Positions 46,738-61,414 of a stretch of DNA of 64,000 nt are shown one piece after another; the first letter of the stretch is position 1, and every line of letters starts with the position of its first letter. The notes under the pieces were generated by a model, which ran no database searches, was not told the origin of the DNA, and worked only from the letters and a program-made list of their open reading frames with translations. The DNA is from Sthenelais limicola (lineage: Eukaryota; Annelida; Polychaeta; Phyllodocida; Sigalionidae). The DNA lies in assembly GCA_942159475.1 (NCBI GenBank), contig OW804096.1:16578906-16642905 (forward strand), written 5' to 3'. The translations under genes were made by a program, and so were the position numbers.

Positions 46738-46973
46738 GGGTCAGATGTTCAGAAAATGTACAATATGTAGATCACCATATTTAGTAAATTTTGCTAAATT
46801 GGACTGAAAAATGATCAACACTAGGTATATATGGGTATATTTGGTATAGCCTTGATTCAAACAGTCTGCTTGGTTATGTTGAAAAGGATTTTGAACATGA
46901 TTTTTGTCTTAAGTTTGGATTATTTGAGAGAATTGGTGAAGGTGAATTGTACATTTTCTGAAAATCTGACCCA
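46738..46973. mobile_element. Family A inverted-repeat element
   Basis: Left AGGGTCAGATGTTCAGAAAA; right tip intact. Confidence 0.9.
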
Positions 46974-47044
46974 ACAGCTCCCTACCAGTTGCTTAGCAAA
47001 TGTGAGGAAACTTGCATTGCACATTATTGTTCAGTAAAAGTATA

Positions 47045-47240
47045 TGGGTCAGTTTTTCAGAAAATGTACAATTGGCAACTGTACACATTGAGTAAATTCT
47101 GCAAAATTAGGCTGCAATTTGGACAATACTAGGTAAATTTGAGTATATTGAACTAAATTTTGGACTTTATTATCGTCTGAATTGGGTTATTTGAGAAGTT
47201 TGGTGAAGGTGAATTGTACATATTCTGAAAATCTGACCCA
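47045..47240. mobile_element. Family A element with internal deletion
   Basis: Tips intact, about 40 bp shorter inside than the family norm. Confidence 0.9.
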
Positions 47241-47430
47241 TATAACACAACCTTCCCCATATTAAACCACTGGTTTCTTCTCAAGTAACAGTACAAATGA
47301 ACTAAGTTGGTGACATTTGCCATTAATTTGTTTCTCATGCAATAACTAACGATCCCCGAAGTTGTATGGAAATCTAAAGGCATGTTTTTGCCCTTAGATT
47401 GCTGACACTACACTTGATCCCAAAGGTTAT

Positions 47431-47667
47431 TAGGTCAGATTTTTAGAAAATGTACAATTCGCAGCTCTACACATTTAGTGAATTCTGCTAAATTAGGCTG
47501 CAATTGGGTCAATACTAGGTAAATTTGTGTATATTCGGCGTTGCATTGAGTCTAGCAATCTGTTTGGTTAGGTTAAACTGTATTTTCAACATTATTTTCG
47601 ACTGAAATTTGGGTTATTTGAGAAGATTGGCGAAGTAGAATTGAACATTTTCTGAAAATCTGACCCT
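47431..47667. mobile_element. Family A inverted-repeat element
   Basis: Both tips are present (AGGTCAGATTTTTAGAAAA; TCTGAAAATCTGACCCT). Confidence 0.9.
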
Positions 47668-47817
47668 ATAGTAATTTAAATATTGGTGGCCTTTTATAGT
47701 GTGGGTGTGGGATATGGATAGCTGAGGTGATGTAGTGATTGCCAGTAATTAATACAATGTAAGACCAATGTGCTTTCAATCTTTCCGATAAAAACCTGGA
47801 TAAAGGATCATAATAGC

Positions 47818-48030
47818 AGAACTCCACTAGAGGAAAAACGGCAGCAACCAATGTTGTTGTTGCCCGCAACAACAGTTCATTTCATCTTTGTGACAAAAAC
47901 ACAAATGGAGGAGTGTCAGATGTGCTGCCACATTCTCTGGGAACTGTTGTTGCTGTGTGGACATTTCTTGCAACAACATAGTGGGGAACAAAAAAAATGC
48001 TTCCCCCATTTTTCCTCTAGTGGAGTTCCA
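47818..48030. mobile_element. Short inverted-repeat element (GAACTCCACTAGAGG ends)
   Basis: The left end GAACTCCACTAGAGGAAAAA and the right end TTTTTCCTCTAGTGGAGTTC are perfectly complementary over 20 bp. The interior is rich in GTTGTTG and CAACAAC. It lies about 40 bp from the start of the large minisatellite. Family not recognised. Confidence 0.8.
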
Positions 48031-48069
48031 CTATAAAGATTAGGTTAAAACAAGCTGGCTGTAATGTAC

Positions 48070-51000
48070 TGAAGACAGGAATAGGTTACTTACTGGAGTG
48101 ATAGGACCAGTAGGGTCAGGCATGAAGACAAGAATGGGTTACTTACTGGAGTGATAGGACCAGTAGGGTCGGGCATGAAGACAAGAATGGGTTACTTACT
48201 GGAGTGATAGGACCAGTAGGGTCAGGCATGAAGACAAGAATGGGTTACTTACTGGAGTGATAGGACCAGTAGGGTCAGGCATGAAGACAAGAATGGGTTA
48301 CTTACTGGAGTGATAGGACCAGTAGGGTCGGGCATGAAGACAAGAATGGGTTACTTACTGGAGTGATAGGACCAGTAGGGTCAGGCATGAAGACAAGGGT
48401 TACTTACTGGAGTGATAGGACCAGTAGGGTCAGGCATGTAGACAAGGGTTACTTACTGGAGTGATAGGACCGGTAGGGTCAGGCATGAAGACAAGGGTTA
48501 CTTACTGGAGTGATAGGACCAGTAGGGTCAGGTATGAATACAAGGGTTACTTACTGGAGTGATAGGACCAGTAGGGTCAGGCATGAAGACAAGGGTTACT
48601 TACTGGAGTGATAGGACCAGTAGGGTCGGGCATGAAGACATGGGTTACTTACTGGAGTGATAGGACCAGTAGGGTCAGGCATGAAGACAAGGGTTACTTA
48701 CTGGAGTGATAGGACCAGTAGGGTCAGGCATGAAGACAAGAATGGGTTACTTACTGGAGTGATAGGACCAGTAGGGTCAGGCATGAAGACAAGAATGGGT
48801 TACTTACTGGAGTGATAGGACCAGTAGGGTCGGGCATGAAGACAAGAATGGGTTACTTACTGGAGTGATAGGACCAGTAGGGTCAGGCATGAAGACAGGA
48901 ATGGGTTACTTACTGGAGTGATAGGACCGGTAGGGTCAGGCATGAAGACAAGAGTGGGTTACTTACTGGAGTGATAGGACCAGTAGGGTCAGGCATGAAG
49001 ACAAGAGTGGGTTACTTACTGGAGTGATAGGACCAGTAGGGTCGGGCATGAAGACAAGAGTGGGTTACTTACTGCAGTGATAGGACAAGTAGGGTCGGGC
49101 ATGAAGACAAGAATGGGTACTTACTGGAGTGATAGGACCAGTAGGGTCGGGCATGAAGACAAGAATGGGTACTTACTGGAGTGATAGGACCAGTAGGGTC
49201 AGGCATGAAGACAAGAGTGGGTTACTTACTGGAGTGATAGGACCAGTAGGGTCGGGCATGAAGACAAGAATGGGTTACTTACTGGAGTGATAGGACCGGT
49301 AGGGTCGGGTATGAAGACAAGAATGGGTTACTTACTGGAGTGATCGGACCGGTAGGGTCGGGTATGAAGACAAGGGTTACTTACTGGAGTGATAGGACCT
49401 GTAGGGTCGGGTATGAAGACAAGAATGGGTTACTTACTGGAGTGATAGGACCAGTAGGGTCGGGCATGAAGACAGGAATGGGTTACTTACTGGAGTGATA
49501 GGACCGGTAGGGTTGGGTATGAAGACAAGAATGGGCTACTTACTGAAGTGATAGGACCGGTAGGGTCAGGCATGTAGATAAGGGGTACTTACTGGAGTGA
49601 TAGGACCAGTAGGGTCAGGCATGAAGACAAGGGTTACTTACTGGAGTGATAGGACCAGTAGGGTCAGGTATGAATACAAGGGTTACTTACTGGAGTGATA
49701 GGACCAGTAGGGTCAGGCATGAAGACAAGGGTTACTTACTGGAGTGATAGGACCAGTAGGGTCAGGCATGAAGACAAGGGTTACTTACTGGAGTGATAGG
49801 ACCGGTAGGGTCAGGCATGAAGACAGGAATGGGTTACTTACTGGAGTGATAGGACCAGTAGGGTCAGGCATGAAGACAAGGGTTACTTACTGGAGTGATA
49901 GGACCAGTAGGGTCAGGCATGAAGACAGGAATGGGTACTTACTGGAGTGATAGGACCAGTAGGATCAGGCATGAAGACAAGGGTTACTTACTGGAGTGAT
50001 AGGACCAGTAGGGTCGGGCATGAAGACAAGGGTTACTTACTGGAGTGATAGGACCAGTAGGGTCAGGCATGAATACAAGGGTTACTTACTGGAGTGATAG
50101 GACCAGTAGGGTCAGGCATGAAGACAAGGGTTACTTACTGGAGTGATAGGACCGGTAGGGTCAGGCATGAAGACAGGAATGTGTTACTTACTGGAGTGAT
50201 AGGACCAGTAGGGTCAGGCATGAAGACAAGAATGGGTTACTTACTGGAGTGATAGGACCAGTAGGGTCAAGCATGAAGACAAGAATGGGTTACTTACTGA
50301 AATGATAGGACCAGTAGGGTCAGGCATGAAGACAAGAATGGGGTACTTACTGGAGTGATAGGACCAGTAGGGTCAGGTATGAATACAAGGGTTACTTACT
50401 GGAGTGATAGGACCAGTAGGGTCAGGCATGAAGACAAGAAAGGGTTACTTACTGGAGTGATAGGACCGGTAGGGTCAGGTATGAAGACAAGGGTTACTTA
50501 CTGGAGTGATAGGACCGGTAGGGTCAGGTATGAAGACAAGGGTTACTTACTGGAGTGATAGGACCGGTAGGGTCAGGCATGAAGACAAGGGTTACTTACT
50601 GGAGTGATAGGACCAGTAGGGTCAGGTATGAATACAAGGGTTACTTACTGGAGTGATAGGACCAGTAGGGTCAGGCATGAAGACAAGGGTTACTTACTGG
50701 AGTGATAGGACCAGTAGGGTCGGGCATGAAGACATGGGTTACTTACTGGAGTGATAGGACCAGTAGGGTCAGGCATGAAGACAAGGGTTACTTACTGGAG
50801 TGATAGGACCAGTAGGGTCAGGCATGAAGACAAGAATGGGTTACTTACTGGAGTGATAGGACCAGTAGGGTCAGGCATGAAGACAAGAATGGGTTACTTA
50901 CTGGAGTGATAGGACCAGTAGGGTCGGGCATGAAGACAAGAATGGGTTACTTACTGGAGTGATAGGACCAGTAGGGTCAGGCATGAAGACAGGAATGGGT

Positions 51001-54000
51001 TACTTACTGGAGTGATAGGACCGGTAGGGTCAGGCATGAAGACAAGAGTGGGTTACTTACTGGAGTGATAGGACCAGTAGGGTCAGGCATGAAGACAAGA
51101 GTGGGTTACTTACTGGAGTGATAGGACCAGTAGGGTCGGGCATGAAGACAAGAGTGGGTTACTTACTGCAGTGATAGGACAAGTAGGGTCGGGCATGAAG
51201 ACAAGAATGGGTACTTACTGGAGTGATAGGACCAGTAGGGTCGGGCATGAAGACAAGAATGGGTACTTACTGGAGTGATAGGACCAGTAGGGTCAGGCAT
51301 GAAGACAAGAGTGGGTTACTTACTGGAGTGATAGGACCAGTAGGGTCGGGCATGAAGACAAGAATGGGTTACTTACTGGAGTGATAGGACCGGTAGGGTC
51401 GGGTATGAAGACAAGAATGGGTTACTTACTGGAGTGATCGGACCGGTAGGGTCGGGTATGAAGACAAGGGTTACTTACTGGAGTGATAGGACCTGTAGGG
51501 TCGGGTATGAAGACAAGAATGGGTTACTTACTGGAGTGATAGGACCAGTAGGGTCGGGCATGAAGACAGGAATGGGTTACTTACTGGAGTGATAGGACCG
51601 GTAGGGTCGGGTATGAAGACAAGAATGGGCTACTTACTGAAGTGATAGGACCGGTAGGGTCAGGCATGTAGATAAGGGGTACTTACTGGAGTGATAGGAC
51701 CAGTAGGGTCAGGCATGAAGACAAGGGTTACTTACTGGAGTGATAGGACCAGTAGGGTCAGGTATGAATACAAGGGTTACTTACTGGAGTGATAGGACCA
51801 GTAGGGTCAGGCATGAAGACAAGGGTTACTTACTGGAGTGATAGGACCAGTAGGGTCAGGCATGAAGACAAGGGTTACTTACTGGAGTGATAGGACCGGT
51901 AGGGTCAGGCATGAATACAGGAATGGGTTACTTACTGGAGTGATAGGACCAGTAGGGTCAGGCATGAAGACAAGGGTTACTTACTGGAGTGATAGGACCA
52001 GTAGGGTCAGGCATGAAGACAGGAATGGGTACTTACTGGAGTGATAGGACCAGTAGGATCAGGCATGAAGACAAGGGTTACTTACTGGAGTGATAGGACC
52101 AGTAGGGTCGGGCATGAAGACAAGGGTTACTTACTGGAGTGATAGGACCAGTAGGGTCAGGCATGAATACAAGGGTTACTTACTGGAGTGATAGGACCAG
52201 TAGGGTCAGGCATGAAGACAAGGGTTACTTACTGGAGTGATAGGACCAGTAGGGTCAGGCATGAAGACAGGAATGTGTTACTTACTGGAGTGATAGGACC
52301 AGTAGGGTCAGGCATGAAGACAAGAATGGGTTACTTACTGGAGTGATAGGACCAGTAGGGTCAAGCATGAAGACAAGAATGGGTTACTTACTGGAGTGAT
52401 AGGACCAGTAGGGTCAGGCATGAAGACAAGAATGGGGTACTTACTGGAGTGATAGGACCAGTAGGGTCAGGTATGAATACAAGGGTTACTTACTGGAGTG
52501 ATAGGACCAGTAGGGTCAGGCATGAAGACAAGAAAGGGTTACTTACTGGAGTGATAGGACCGGTAGGGTCAGGTATGAAGACAAGGGTTACTTACTGGAG
52601 TGATAGGACCGGTAGGGTCAGGTATGAAGACAAGGGTTACTTACTGGAGTGATAGGACGAGTAGGGTCAGGCATGAAGACAAGGGTTACTTACTGGAGTG
52701 ATAGGACCAGTAGGGTCAGGCATGAAGACAAGGGTTACTTACTGGAGTGATAGGACCGGTAGGGTCAGGCATGAAGACAAGGGTTACTTACTGGAGTGAT
52801 AGGACCAGTAGGGTCAGGCATGAAGACAAGCGTTACTTACTGGAGTGATAGGACCGGTAGGGTCAGGCATGAAGACAAGGGTTACTTACTGGAGTGATAG
52901 GACCAGTAGGGTCAGGCATGAAGACAAGGGTTACTTACTGGAGTGATAGGACCGGTAGGGTCAGGCATGAATACAAGGGTTACTTACTGGAGTGATAGGA
53001 CCAGTAGGGTCAGGCATGAAGACAAGGGTTACTTACTGGAGTGATAGGACCGGTAGGGTCAGGCATGAAGACAGGAATGTGTTACTTACTGGAGTGATAG
53101 GACCAGTAGGGTCAGGCATGAAGACAAGAATGGGTTACTTACTGGAGTGATAGGACCAGTAGGGTCAAGCATGAAGACAAGAATGGGTTACTTACTGGAG
53201 TGATAGGACCAGTAGGGTCAGGCATGAAGACAAGAATGGGGTACTTACTGGAGTGATAGGACCAGTAGGGTCAGGTATGAATACAAGGGTTACTTACTGG
53301 AGTGATAGGACCAGTAGGGTCAGGCATGAAGACAAGAAAGGGTTACTTACTGGAGTGATAGGACCGGTAGGGTCAGGTATGAAGACAAGGGTTACTTACT
53401 GGAGTGATAGGACCGGTAGGGTCAGGTATGAAGACAAGGGTTACTTACTGGAGTGATAGGACCGGTAGGGTCAGGCATGATGACAAGGGTTACTTACTGG
53501 AGTGATAGGACCAGTAGGGTCAGGTATGAATACAAGGGTTACTTACTGGAGTGATAGGACCAGTAGGGTCAGGCATGAAGACAAGGGTTACTTACTGGAG
53601 TGATAGGACCAGTAGGGTCGGGCATGAAGACATGGGTTACTTACTGGAGTGATAGGACCAGTAGGGTCAGGCATGAAGACAAGGGTTACTTACTGGAGTG
53701 ATAGGACCAGTAGGGTCAGGCATGAAGACAAGAATGGGTTACTTACTGGAGTGATAGGACCAGTAGGGTCAGGCATGAAGACAAGAATGGGTTACTTACT
53801 GGAGTGATAGGACCAGTAGGGTCGGGCATGAAGACAAGAATGGGTTACTTACTGGAGTGATAGGACCAGTAGGGTCAGGCATGAAGACAGGAATGGGTTA
53901 CTTACTGGAGTGATAGGACCGGTAGGGTCAGGCATGAAGACAAGAGTGGGTTACTTACTGGAGTGATAGGACCAGTAGGGTCAGGCATGAAGACAAGAGT

Positions 54001-57000
54001 GGGTTACTTACTGGAGTGATAGGACCAGTAGGGTCGGGCATGAAGACAAGAGTGGGTTACTTACTGCAGTGATAGGACAAGTAGGGTCGGGCATGAAGAC
54101 AAGAATGGGTACTTACTGGAGTGATAGGACCAGTAGGGTCGGGCATGAAGACAAGAATGGGTACTTACTGGAGTGATAGGACCAGTAGGGTCAGGCATGA
54201 AGACAAGAGTGGGTTACTTACTGGAGTGATAGGACCAGTAGGGTCGGGCATGAAGACAAGAATGGGTTACTTACTGGAGTGATAGGACCGGTAGGGTCGG
54301 GTATGAAGACAAGAATGGGTTACTTACTGGAGTGATCGGACCGGTAGGGTCGGGTATGAAGACAAGGGTTACTTACTGGAGTGATAGGACCTGTAGGGTC
54401 GGGTATGAAGACAAGAATGGGTTACTTACTGGAGTGATAGGACCAGTAGGGTCGGGCATGAAGACAGGAATGGGTTACTTACTGGAGTGATAGGACCGGT
54501 AGGGTCGGGTATGAAGACAAGAATGGGCTACTTACTGCAGTGATAGGACCGGTAGGGTCAGGCATGTAGATAAGGGGTACTTACTGGAGTGATAGGACCA
54601 GTAGGGTCAGGCATGAAGACAAGGGTTACTTACTGGAGTGATAGGACCAGTAGGGTCAGGTATGAATACAAGGGTTACTTACTGGAGTGATAGGACCAGT
54701 AGGGTCAGGCATGAAGACAAGGGTTACTTACTGGAGTGATAGGACCAGTAGGGTCAGGCATGAAGACAAGGGTTACTTACTGGAGTGATAGGACCGGTAG
54801 GGTCAGGCATGAATACAGGAATGGGTTACTTACTGGAGTGATAGGACCAGTAGGGTCAGGCATGAAGACAAGGGTTACTTACTGGAGTGATAGGACCAGT
54901 AGGGTCAGGCATGAAGACAGGAATGGGTACTTACTGGAGTGATAGGACCAGTAGGATCAGGCATGAAGACAAGGGTTACTTACTGGAGTGATAGGACCAG
55001 TAGGGTCGGGCATGAAGACAAGGGTTACTTACTGGAGTGATAGGACCAGTAGGGTCAGGCATGAATACAAGGGTTACTTACTGGAGTGATAGGACCAGTA
55101 GGGTCAGGCATGAAGACAAGGGTTACTTTCTGGAGTGATAGGACCAGTAGGGTCAGGCATGAAGACAGGAATGTGTTACTTACTGGAGTGATAGGACCAG
55201 TAGGGTCAGGCATGAAGACAAGAATGGGTTACTTACTGGAGTGATAGGACCAGTAGGGTCAAGCATGAAGACAAGAATGGGTTACTTACTGGAGTGATAG
55301 GACCAGTAGGGTCAGGCATGAAGACAAGAATGGGGTACTTACTGGAGTGATAGGACCAGTAGGGTCAGGTATGAATACAAGGGTTACTTACTGGAGTGAT
55401 AGGACCAGTAGGGTCAGGCATGAAGACAAGAAAGGGTTACTTACTGGAGTGATAGGACCGGTAGGGTCAGGTATGAAGACAAGGGTTACTTACTGGAGTG
55501 ATAGGACCGGTAGGGTCAGGTATGAAGACAAGGGTTACTTACTGGAGTGATAGGACGAGTAGGGTCAGGCATGAAGACAAGGGTTACTTACTGGAGTGAT
55601 AGGACGAGTAGGGTCAGGCATGAAGACAAGGGTTACTTACTGGAGTGATAGGACCGGTAGGGTCAGGCATGAAGACAAGGGTTACTTACTGGAGTGATAG
55701 GACCAGTAGGGTCAGGCATGAAGACAAGGGTTACTTACTGGAGTGATAGGACCGGTAGGGTCAGGCATGAAGACAAGGGTTACTTACTGGAGTGATAGGA
55801 CCAGTAGGGTCAGGCATGAAGACAAGGGTTACTTACTGGAGTGATAGGACCAGTAGGGTCAGGCATGAAGACAAGGGTTACTTACTGGAGTGATAGGACC
55901 AGTAGGGTCAGGCATGAAGACAAGGGTTACTTACTGGAGTGATAGGACCAGTAGGGTGAGGCATAAATACAAGGGTTACTTACTGGAGTGATGGGACCAG
56001 TAGGGTCAGGCATGAAGACAAGAATGGGTTACTTACTGGAGTGATAGGACCAGTAGGGTCAAGCATGAAGACAAGAATGGGTTACTTACTGGAGTGATAG
56101 GACCAGTAGGGTCAGGCATGAAGACAAGAATGGGGTACTTACTGGAGTGATAGGACCAGTAGGGTCAGGTATGAATACAAGGGTTACTTACTGGAGTGAT
56201 AGGACCAGTAGGGTCAGGCATGAAGACAAGAATGGGTTACTTACTGGAGTGATAGGACCAGTAGGGTTAGGCATGAAGACAAGGGTTACTTACTGGAGTG
56301 ATAGGACCAGTAGGGTCAGGCATGAATACAAGGGTTACTTACTGGAGTGATAGGACCAGTAGGGTCAGGCATGAAGACAAGAATGGGTTACTTACTGGAG
56401 TGATAGGACCAGTAGGGTCAGGCATGAAGACAAGGGTTACTTACTGGAGTGATAGGACCAGTAGGGTCAGGCATGAAGACAAGGGTTACTTACTGGAGTG
56501 ATGGGACCAGTAGGGTCAGGCATGAAGACAAGGGTTACTTACTGGAGTGATAGGACCAGTAGGGTCGGGTATGAATACAAGGGTTACTTACTGGAGTGAT
56601 AGGACCAGTAGGGTCAGGCATGAAGACAAGAATGGGTTACTTACTGGGGTGATAGGACCGGTAGGGTCAGGTATGAAGACAAGAATGGGTTACTTACTGG
56701 GGTGATAGGACCGGTAGGGTCAGGTATGAAGACAAGAATGGGTTACTTACTGGAGTGATAGGACCGGTAGGGTCAGGCATGAAGACAAGGGTTACTTACT
56801 GGAGTGATAGGACCAGTAGGGTCAGGCATGAAGACAAGGGTTACTTACTGGAGTGATAGGACCAGTAGGGTCAGGCATGAAGACAAGAATGGGTTACTTA
56901 CTGGAGTGATAGGACCAGTAGGGTCAGGCATGAAGACAAGGGTTACTTACTGGAGTGATAGGACCAGTAGGGTCAGGCATGAAGACAAGGGTTACTTACT

Positions 57001-60000
57001 GGAGTGATAGGACCAGTAGGGTCAGGCATGAAGACAAGAATGGGTTACTTACTGGAGTGATAGGACCAGTAGGGTCAGGCATGAAGACAAGAATGGGTTA
57101 CTTACTGGAGTGATACGACCAGTAGGGTCAGGCATGAAGACAGGAAAGGGTTACTTACTGGAGTGATAGGACCAGTAGGGTCAGGCATGAATACAAGGGT
57201 TACTTACTGGAGTGATAGGACCAGTAGGGTCAGGCATGAAGACAAGGGTTACTTACTGGAGTGATAGGACCAGTAGGGTCAGGCATGAATACAAGGGTTA
57301 CTTACTGGAGTGATAGGACCAGTAGGGTCAGGCATGAAGACAAGAATGTGTTACTTACTGGAGTGATAGGACCAGTAGGGTCAGGCATGAAGACAAGGGT
57401 TACTTACTGGAGTGATAGGACCAGTAGGGTCAGGCATGAAGACAAGGGTTACTTACTGGAGTGATAGGACCAGTAGGGTCAGGCATGAAGACAAGAATGG
57501 TTACTTACTGGAGTGATAGGACCAGTAGGGTCAGGCATGAAGACAAGGGTTACTTACTGGAGTGATAGGACCAGTAGGGTCAGGCATGAAGACAAGAATG
57601 GGTTACTTACTGGAGTGATAGGACCAGTAGGGTCAGGCATGAAGACAAGAATGGTTACTTACTGGAGTGATAGGACCAGTAGGGTCAGGCATGAAGACAA
57701 GAATGGGTTACTTACTGGAGTGATAGGACCAGTAGGGTCAGGCATGAAGACAAGGGTTACTTACTGGAGTGATAGGACCAGTAGGGTCAGGCATGAAGAC
57801 AAGAATGGGTTACTTACTGGAGTGATAGGACCAGTAGGGTCAGGCATGAAGACAAGAATGGGTTACTTACTGGAGTGATAGGACCAGTAGGGTCAGGCAT
57901 GAAGACAAGGGTTACTTACTGGAGTGATAGGACCGGTAGGGTCAGGCATGAAGACATGGGTTACTTACTGGAGTGATAGGACCAGTAGGGTCAGGTATGA
58001 AGACAAGGGTTACTTACTGGAGTGATAGGACCAGTAGGGTCAGGCATGAAGACAAGAATGGGTTACTTACTGGAGTGATAGGACCAGTAGGGTCAGGCAT
58101 GAAGACAAGGGTTACTTACTGGAGTGATAGGACCTGTAGGGTCAGGCATGAAGACAAGGGTTACTTACTGGAGTGATAGGACCAATAGGGTCAGGTATGA
58201 AGACAAGGGTTACTTACTGGAGTGATAGGACCAGTAGGGTCAGGCATGAAGACAAGAATGGGTTACTTACTGGAGTGATAGGACCAGTAGGGTCAGGCAT
58301 GAAGACAAGGGTTACTTACTGGAGTGATAGGACCAGTAGGGTCAGGTATGAAGACAAGGGTTACTTACTGGAGTGATAGGACCAGTAGGGTCAGGCATGA
58401 AGACAAGGGTTACTTACTGGAGTGATAGGACCAGTAGGGTCAGGCATGAAGACAAGAATGGGTACTTACTGGAGTGATAGGACCGGTAGGGTCGGGCATG
58501 AAGACAAGGGTTACTTACTGGAGTGATAGGACCAGTAGGGTCAGGCATGAAGACAGGAATGGGTACTTACTGGAGTGATAGGACCAGTAGGGTCAGGCAT
58601 GAAGACAAGGGTTACTTACTGGAGTGATAGGACCAGTAGGGTCAGGCATGAAGACAAGGGTTACTTACTGGAGTGATAGGACCAGTAGGGTCAGGCATGA
58701 AGACAAGGGTTACTTACTGGAGTGATAGGACCAGTAGGGTCAGGCATGAAGACAGGAATGGGTTACTTACTGGAGTGATAGGACCAGTAGGGTTAGGCAT
58801 GAAGACAAGGGTTACTTACTGGAGTGATAGGACCAGTAGGGTCAGGTATGAAGACAAGGGTTACTTACTGGAGTGATAGGACCAGTAGGGTCAGGCATGA
58901 AGACAAGAATGGGTTACTTACTGGAGTGATAGGACCAGTAGGGTCAGGCATGAAGACAAGAATGGGTTACTTACTGGAGTGATAGGACCAGTAGGGTCTG
59001 GCATGAAGACAAGAATGGGTTACTTACTGGAGTGATAGGACCGGTAGGGTCAGGCATGAAGACAAGGGTTACTTACTGGAGTGATAGGACCAGTAGGGTC
59101 AGGCATGAAGACAAGGGTTACTTACTGGAGTGATAGGACCAGTAGGGTCAGGCATGAAGACAGGAATGGGTTACTTACTGGAGTGATAGGACCAGTAGGG
59201 TTAGGCATGAAGACAAGGGTTACTTACTGGAGTGATAGGACCAGTAGGGTCAGGTATGAAGACAAGGGTTACTTACTGGAGTGATAGGACCAGTAGGGTC
59301 AGGCATGAAGACAAGAATGGGTTACTTACTGGAGTGATAGGACCAGTAGGGTCAGGCATGAAGACAAGAATGGGTTACTTACTGGAGTGATAGGACCAGT
59401 AGGGTCTGGCATGAAGACAAGAATGGGTTACTTACTGGAGTGATAGGACCGGTAGGGTCAGGCATGAAGACAAGGGTTACTTACTGGAGTGATAGGACCA
59501 GTAGGGTCAGGTATGAAGACAAGGGTTACTTACTGGAGTGATAGGACCAGTAGGGTCAGGCATGAAGACAAGGGTTACTTACTGGAGTGATAGGACCAGT
59601 AGGGTCAGGCATGAGGACAGGAATGGGTTACTTACTGGAGTGATAGGACCGGTAGGGTCAGGCATGATGACAAGGGTTACTTACTGGAGTGATAGGACAG
59701 GTAGGGTCAGGCATGAAGACAGGAATGGGTTACTTACTGGAGTGATAGGACCAGTAGAGTCAGGCATTAATACAAGGGTTACTTACTGGAGTGATAGGAC
59801 CAGTAGAGTCAGGCATGAAGACAAGGGTTACTTACTGGAGTGATAGGACCAGTAGGGTCAGGCATGAAGACAAGGGTTACTTACTGGAGTGATAGGACCA
59901 GTAGGGTTGGGCATGAAGACAAGAATGGGTTACTTACTGGAGTGATAGGACCAGTAGGGTCAGGCATGAAGACAAGGGTTACTTACTGGAGTGATAGGAC

Positions 60001-61409
60001 CAGTAGGGTCAGGCATGAAGACAAGGGTTACTTACTGGAGTGATAGGACCAGTAGGGTCAGGCATGAAGACAAGAATGGTTACTTACTGAAGTGATAGGA
60101 CCGGTAGGGTCAGGCATGAAGACAGGAATGGGTTACTTACTGGAGTGATAGGACCAGTAGGGTCAGGCATGAAGACAAGGGTTACTTACTGGAGTGATAG
60201 GACCAGTAGGGTCAGGCATGAATACAAGGGTTACTTACTGGAGTGATAGGACCAGTAGGGTCAGGCATGAATACAAGGGTTACTTACTGGAGTGATAGGA
60301 CCGGTAGGGTCAGGTATGAAGACAAGGGTTACTTACTGGAGTGATAGGACCAGTAGGGTCGGGCATGAAGACAAGGGTTACTTACTGGAGTGATAGGACC
60401 GGTAGGGTCAGGCATGAAGACAAGGGTTACTTACTGTAGTGATAGGACCAGTAGGGTCAGGCATGAAGACAAGGGTTACTTACTGTAGTGATAGGACCAG
60501 TAGGGTCAGGCATGTAGACAAGAATGGGTTACTTACTGGAGTGATAGGACCAGTAGGGTCAGCCATGAAGACAAGGGTTACTTACTGGAGTGATAGGACC
60601 AGTAGGGTCAGGCATGAAGACAAGAATGGGTTACTTACTGGAGTGATAGGACCGGTAGGGTCAGGCATGAAGACAAGGGTTACTTACTGGAGTGATAGGA
60701 CCAGTAGGGTCAGGCATGAAGACAAGAATGGGTTACTTACTGGAGTGATAGGACCAGTAGGGTCAGGCATGAAGACAAGAATGGGTTACTTACTGGAGTG
60801 ATAGGACCAGTAGGGTCAGGCATGAAGACAAGGGTTACTTACTGGAGTGATAGGACCAGTAGGGTCAGGCATGAAGACAAGAATGGGTACTTACTGGAGT
60901 GATAGGACAGGTAGGGTCAGGTATGAAGACAAGGGTTACTTACTGGAGTGATAGGACAGGTAGGGTCAGGCATGAAGACAAGGGTTACTTACTGGAGTGA
61001 TAGGACCAGTAGGGTCAGGCATGAAGACAAGGGTTACTTACTGGAGTGATAGGACCAGTAGGGCCAGGCATGAAGACAGGAATGGGTTACTTACTGGAGT
61101 GATAGGACCGGTAGGGTCAGGCATGAATACAAGAATGGGTTACTTACTGGAGTGATAGGACCGGTAGGGTCAGGCATGAAGACAGGAATGGGTTACTTAC
61201 TGGAGTGATAGGACCGGTAGGGTCAGGCATGAAGACAAGGGTTACTTACTGGAGTGATAGGACCAGTAGGGTCAGGCATGAAGACAAGAATGGGTACTTA
61301 CTGGAGTGATAGGACCAGTAGGGTCAGGCATGAAGACAAGAATGGGTTACTTACTGGAGTGATAGGACCAGTAGGGTCGGACATGAAGACAGGAATGGGT
61401 TACTTACTG
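48070..61409. repeat. 49-53-bp splice-donor minisatellite, main block (about 260 copies)
   Basis: The plus-strand unit contains GGTTACTTACTGGAGTG, ATAGGACCAGTAGGGTCAGG and CATGAAGACAA. Short units are 49 bp; long units carry an extra AATG and are 53 bp. On the gene's strand each unit contains CCTATCACTCCA|GTAAGTAAC, the exon end and donor of exon 63461-63576. Larger tandem blocks are nested in it: near-identical stretches recur at offsets of 2094, 804 and 2898 bp between about 48.4 and 55.6 kb. Open frames of 60-141 codons on the plus strand are by-products of the repeat. Confidence 0.97.
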
Positions 61410-61414
61410 GGCTG

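Noticed and set aside
46380..46784. 134-codon plus-strand frame
   Set aside because: It runs through the right part of the 45294-46642 element into family A sequence; no conserved protein motif.
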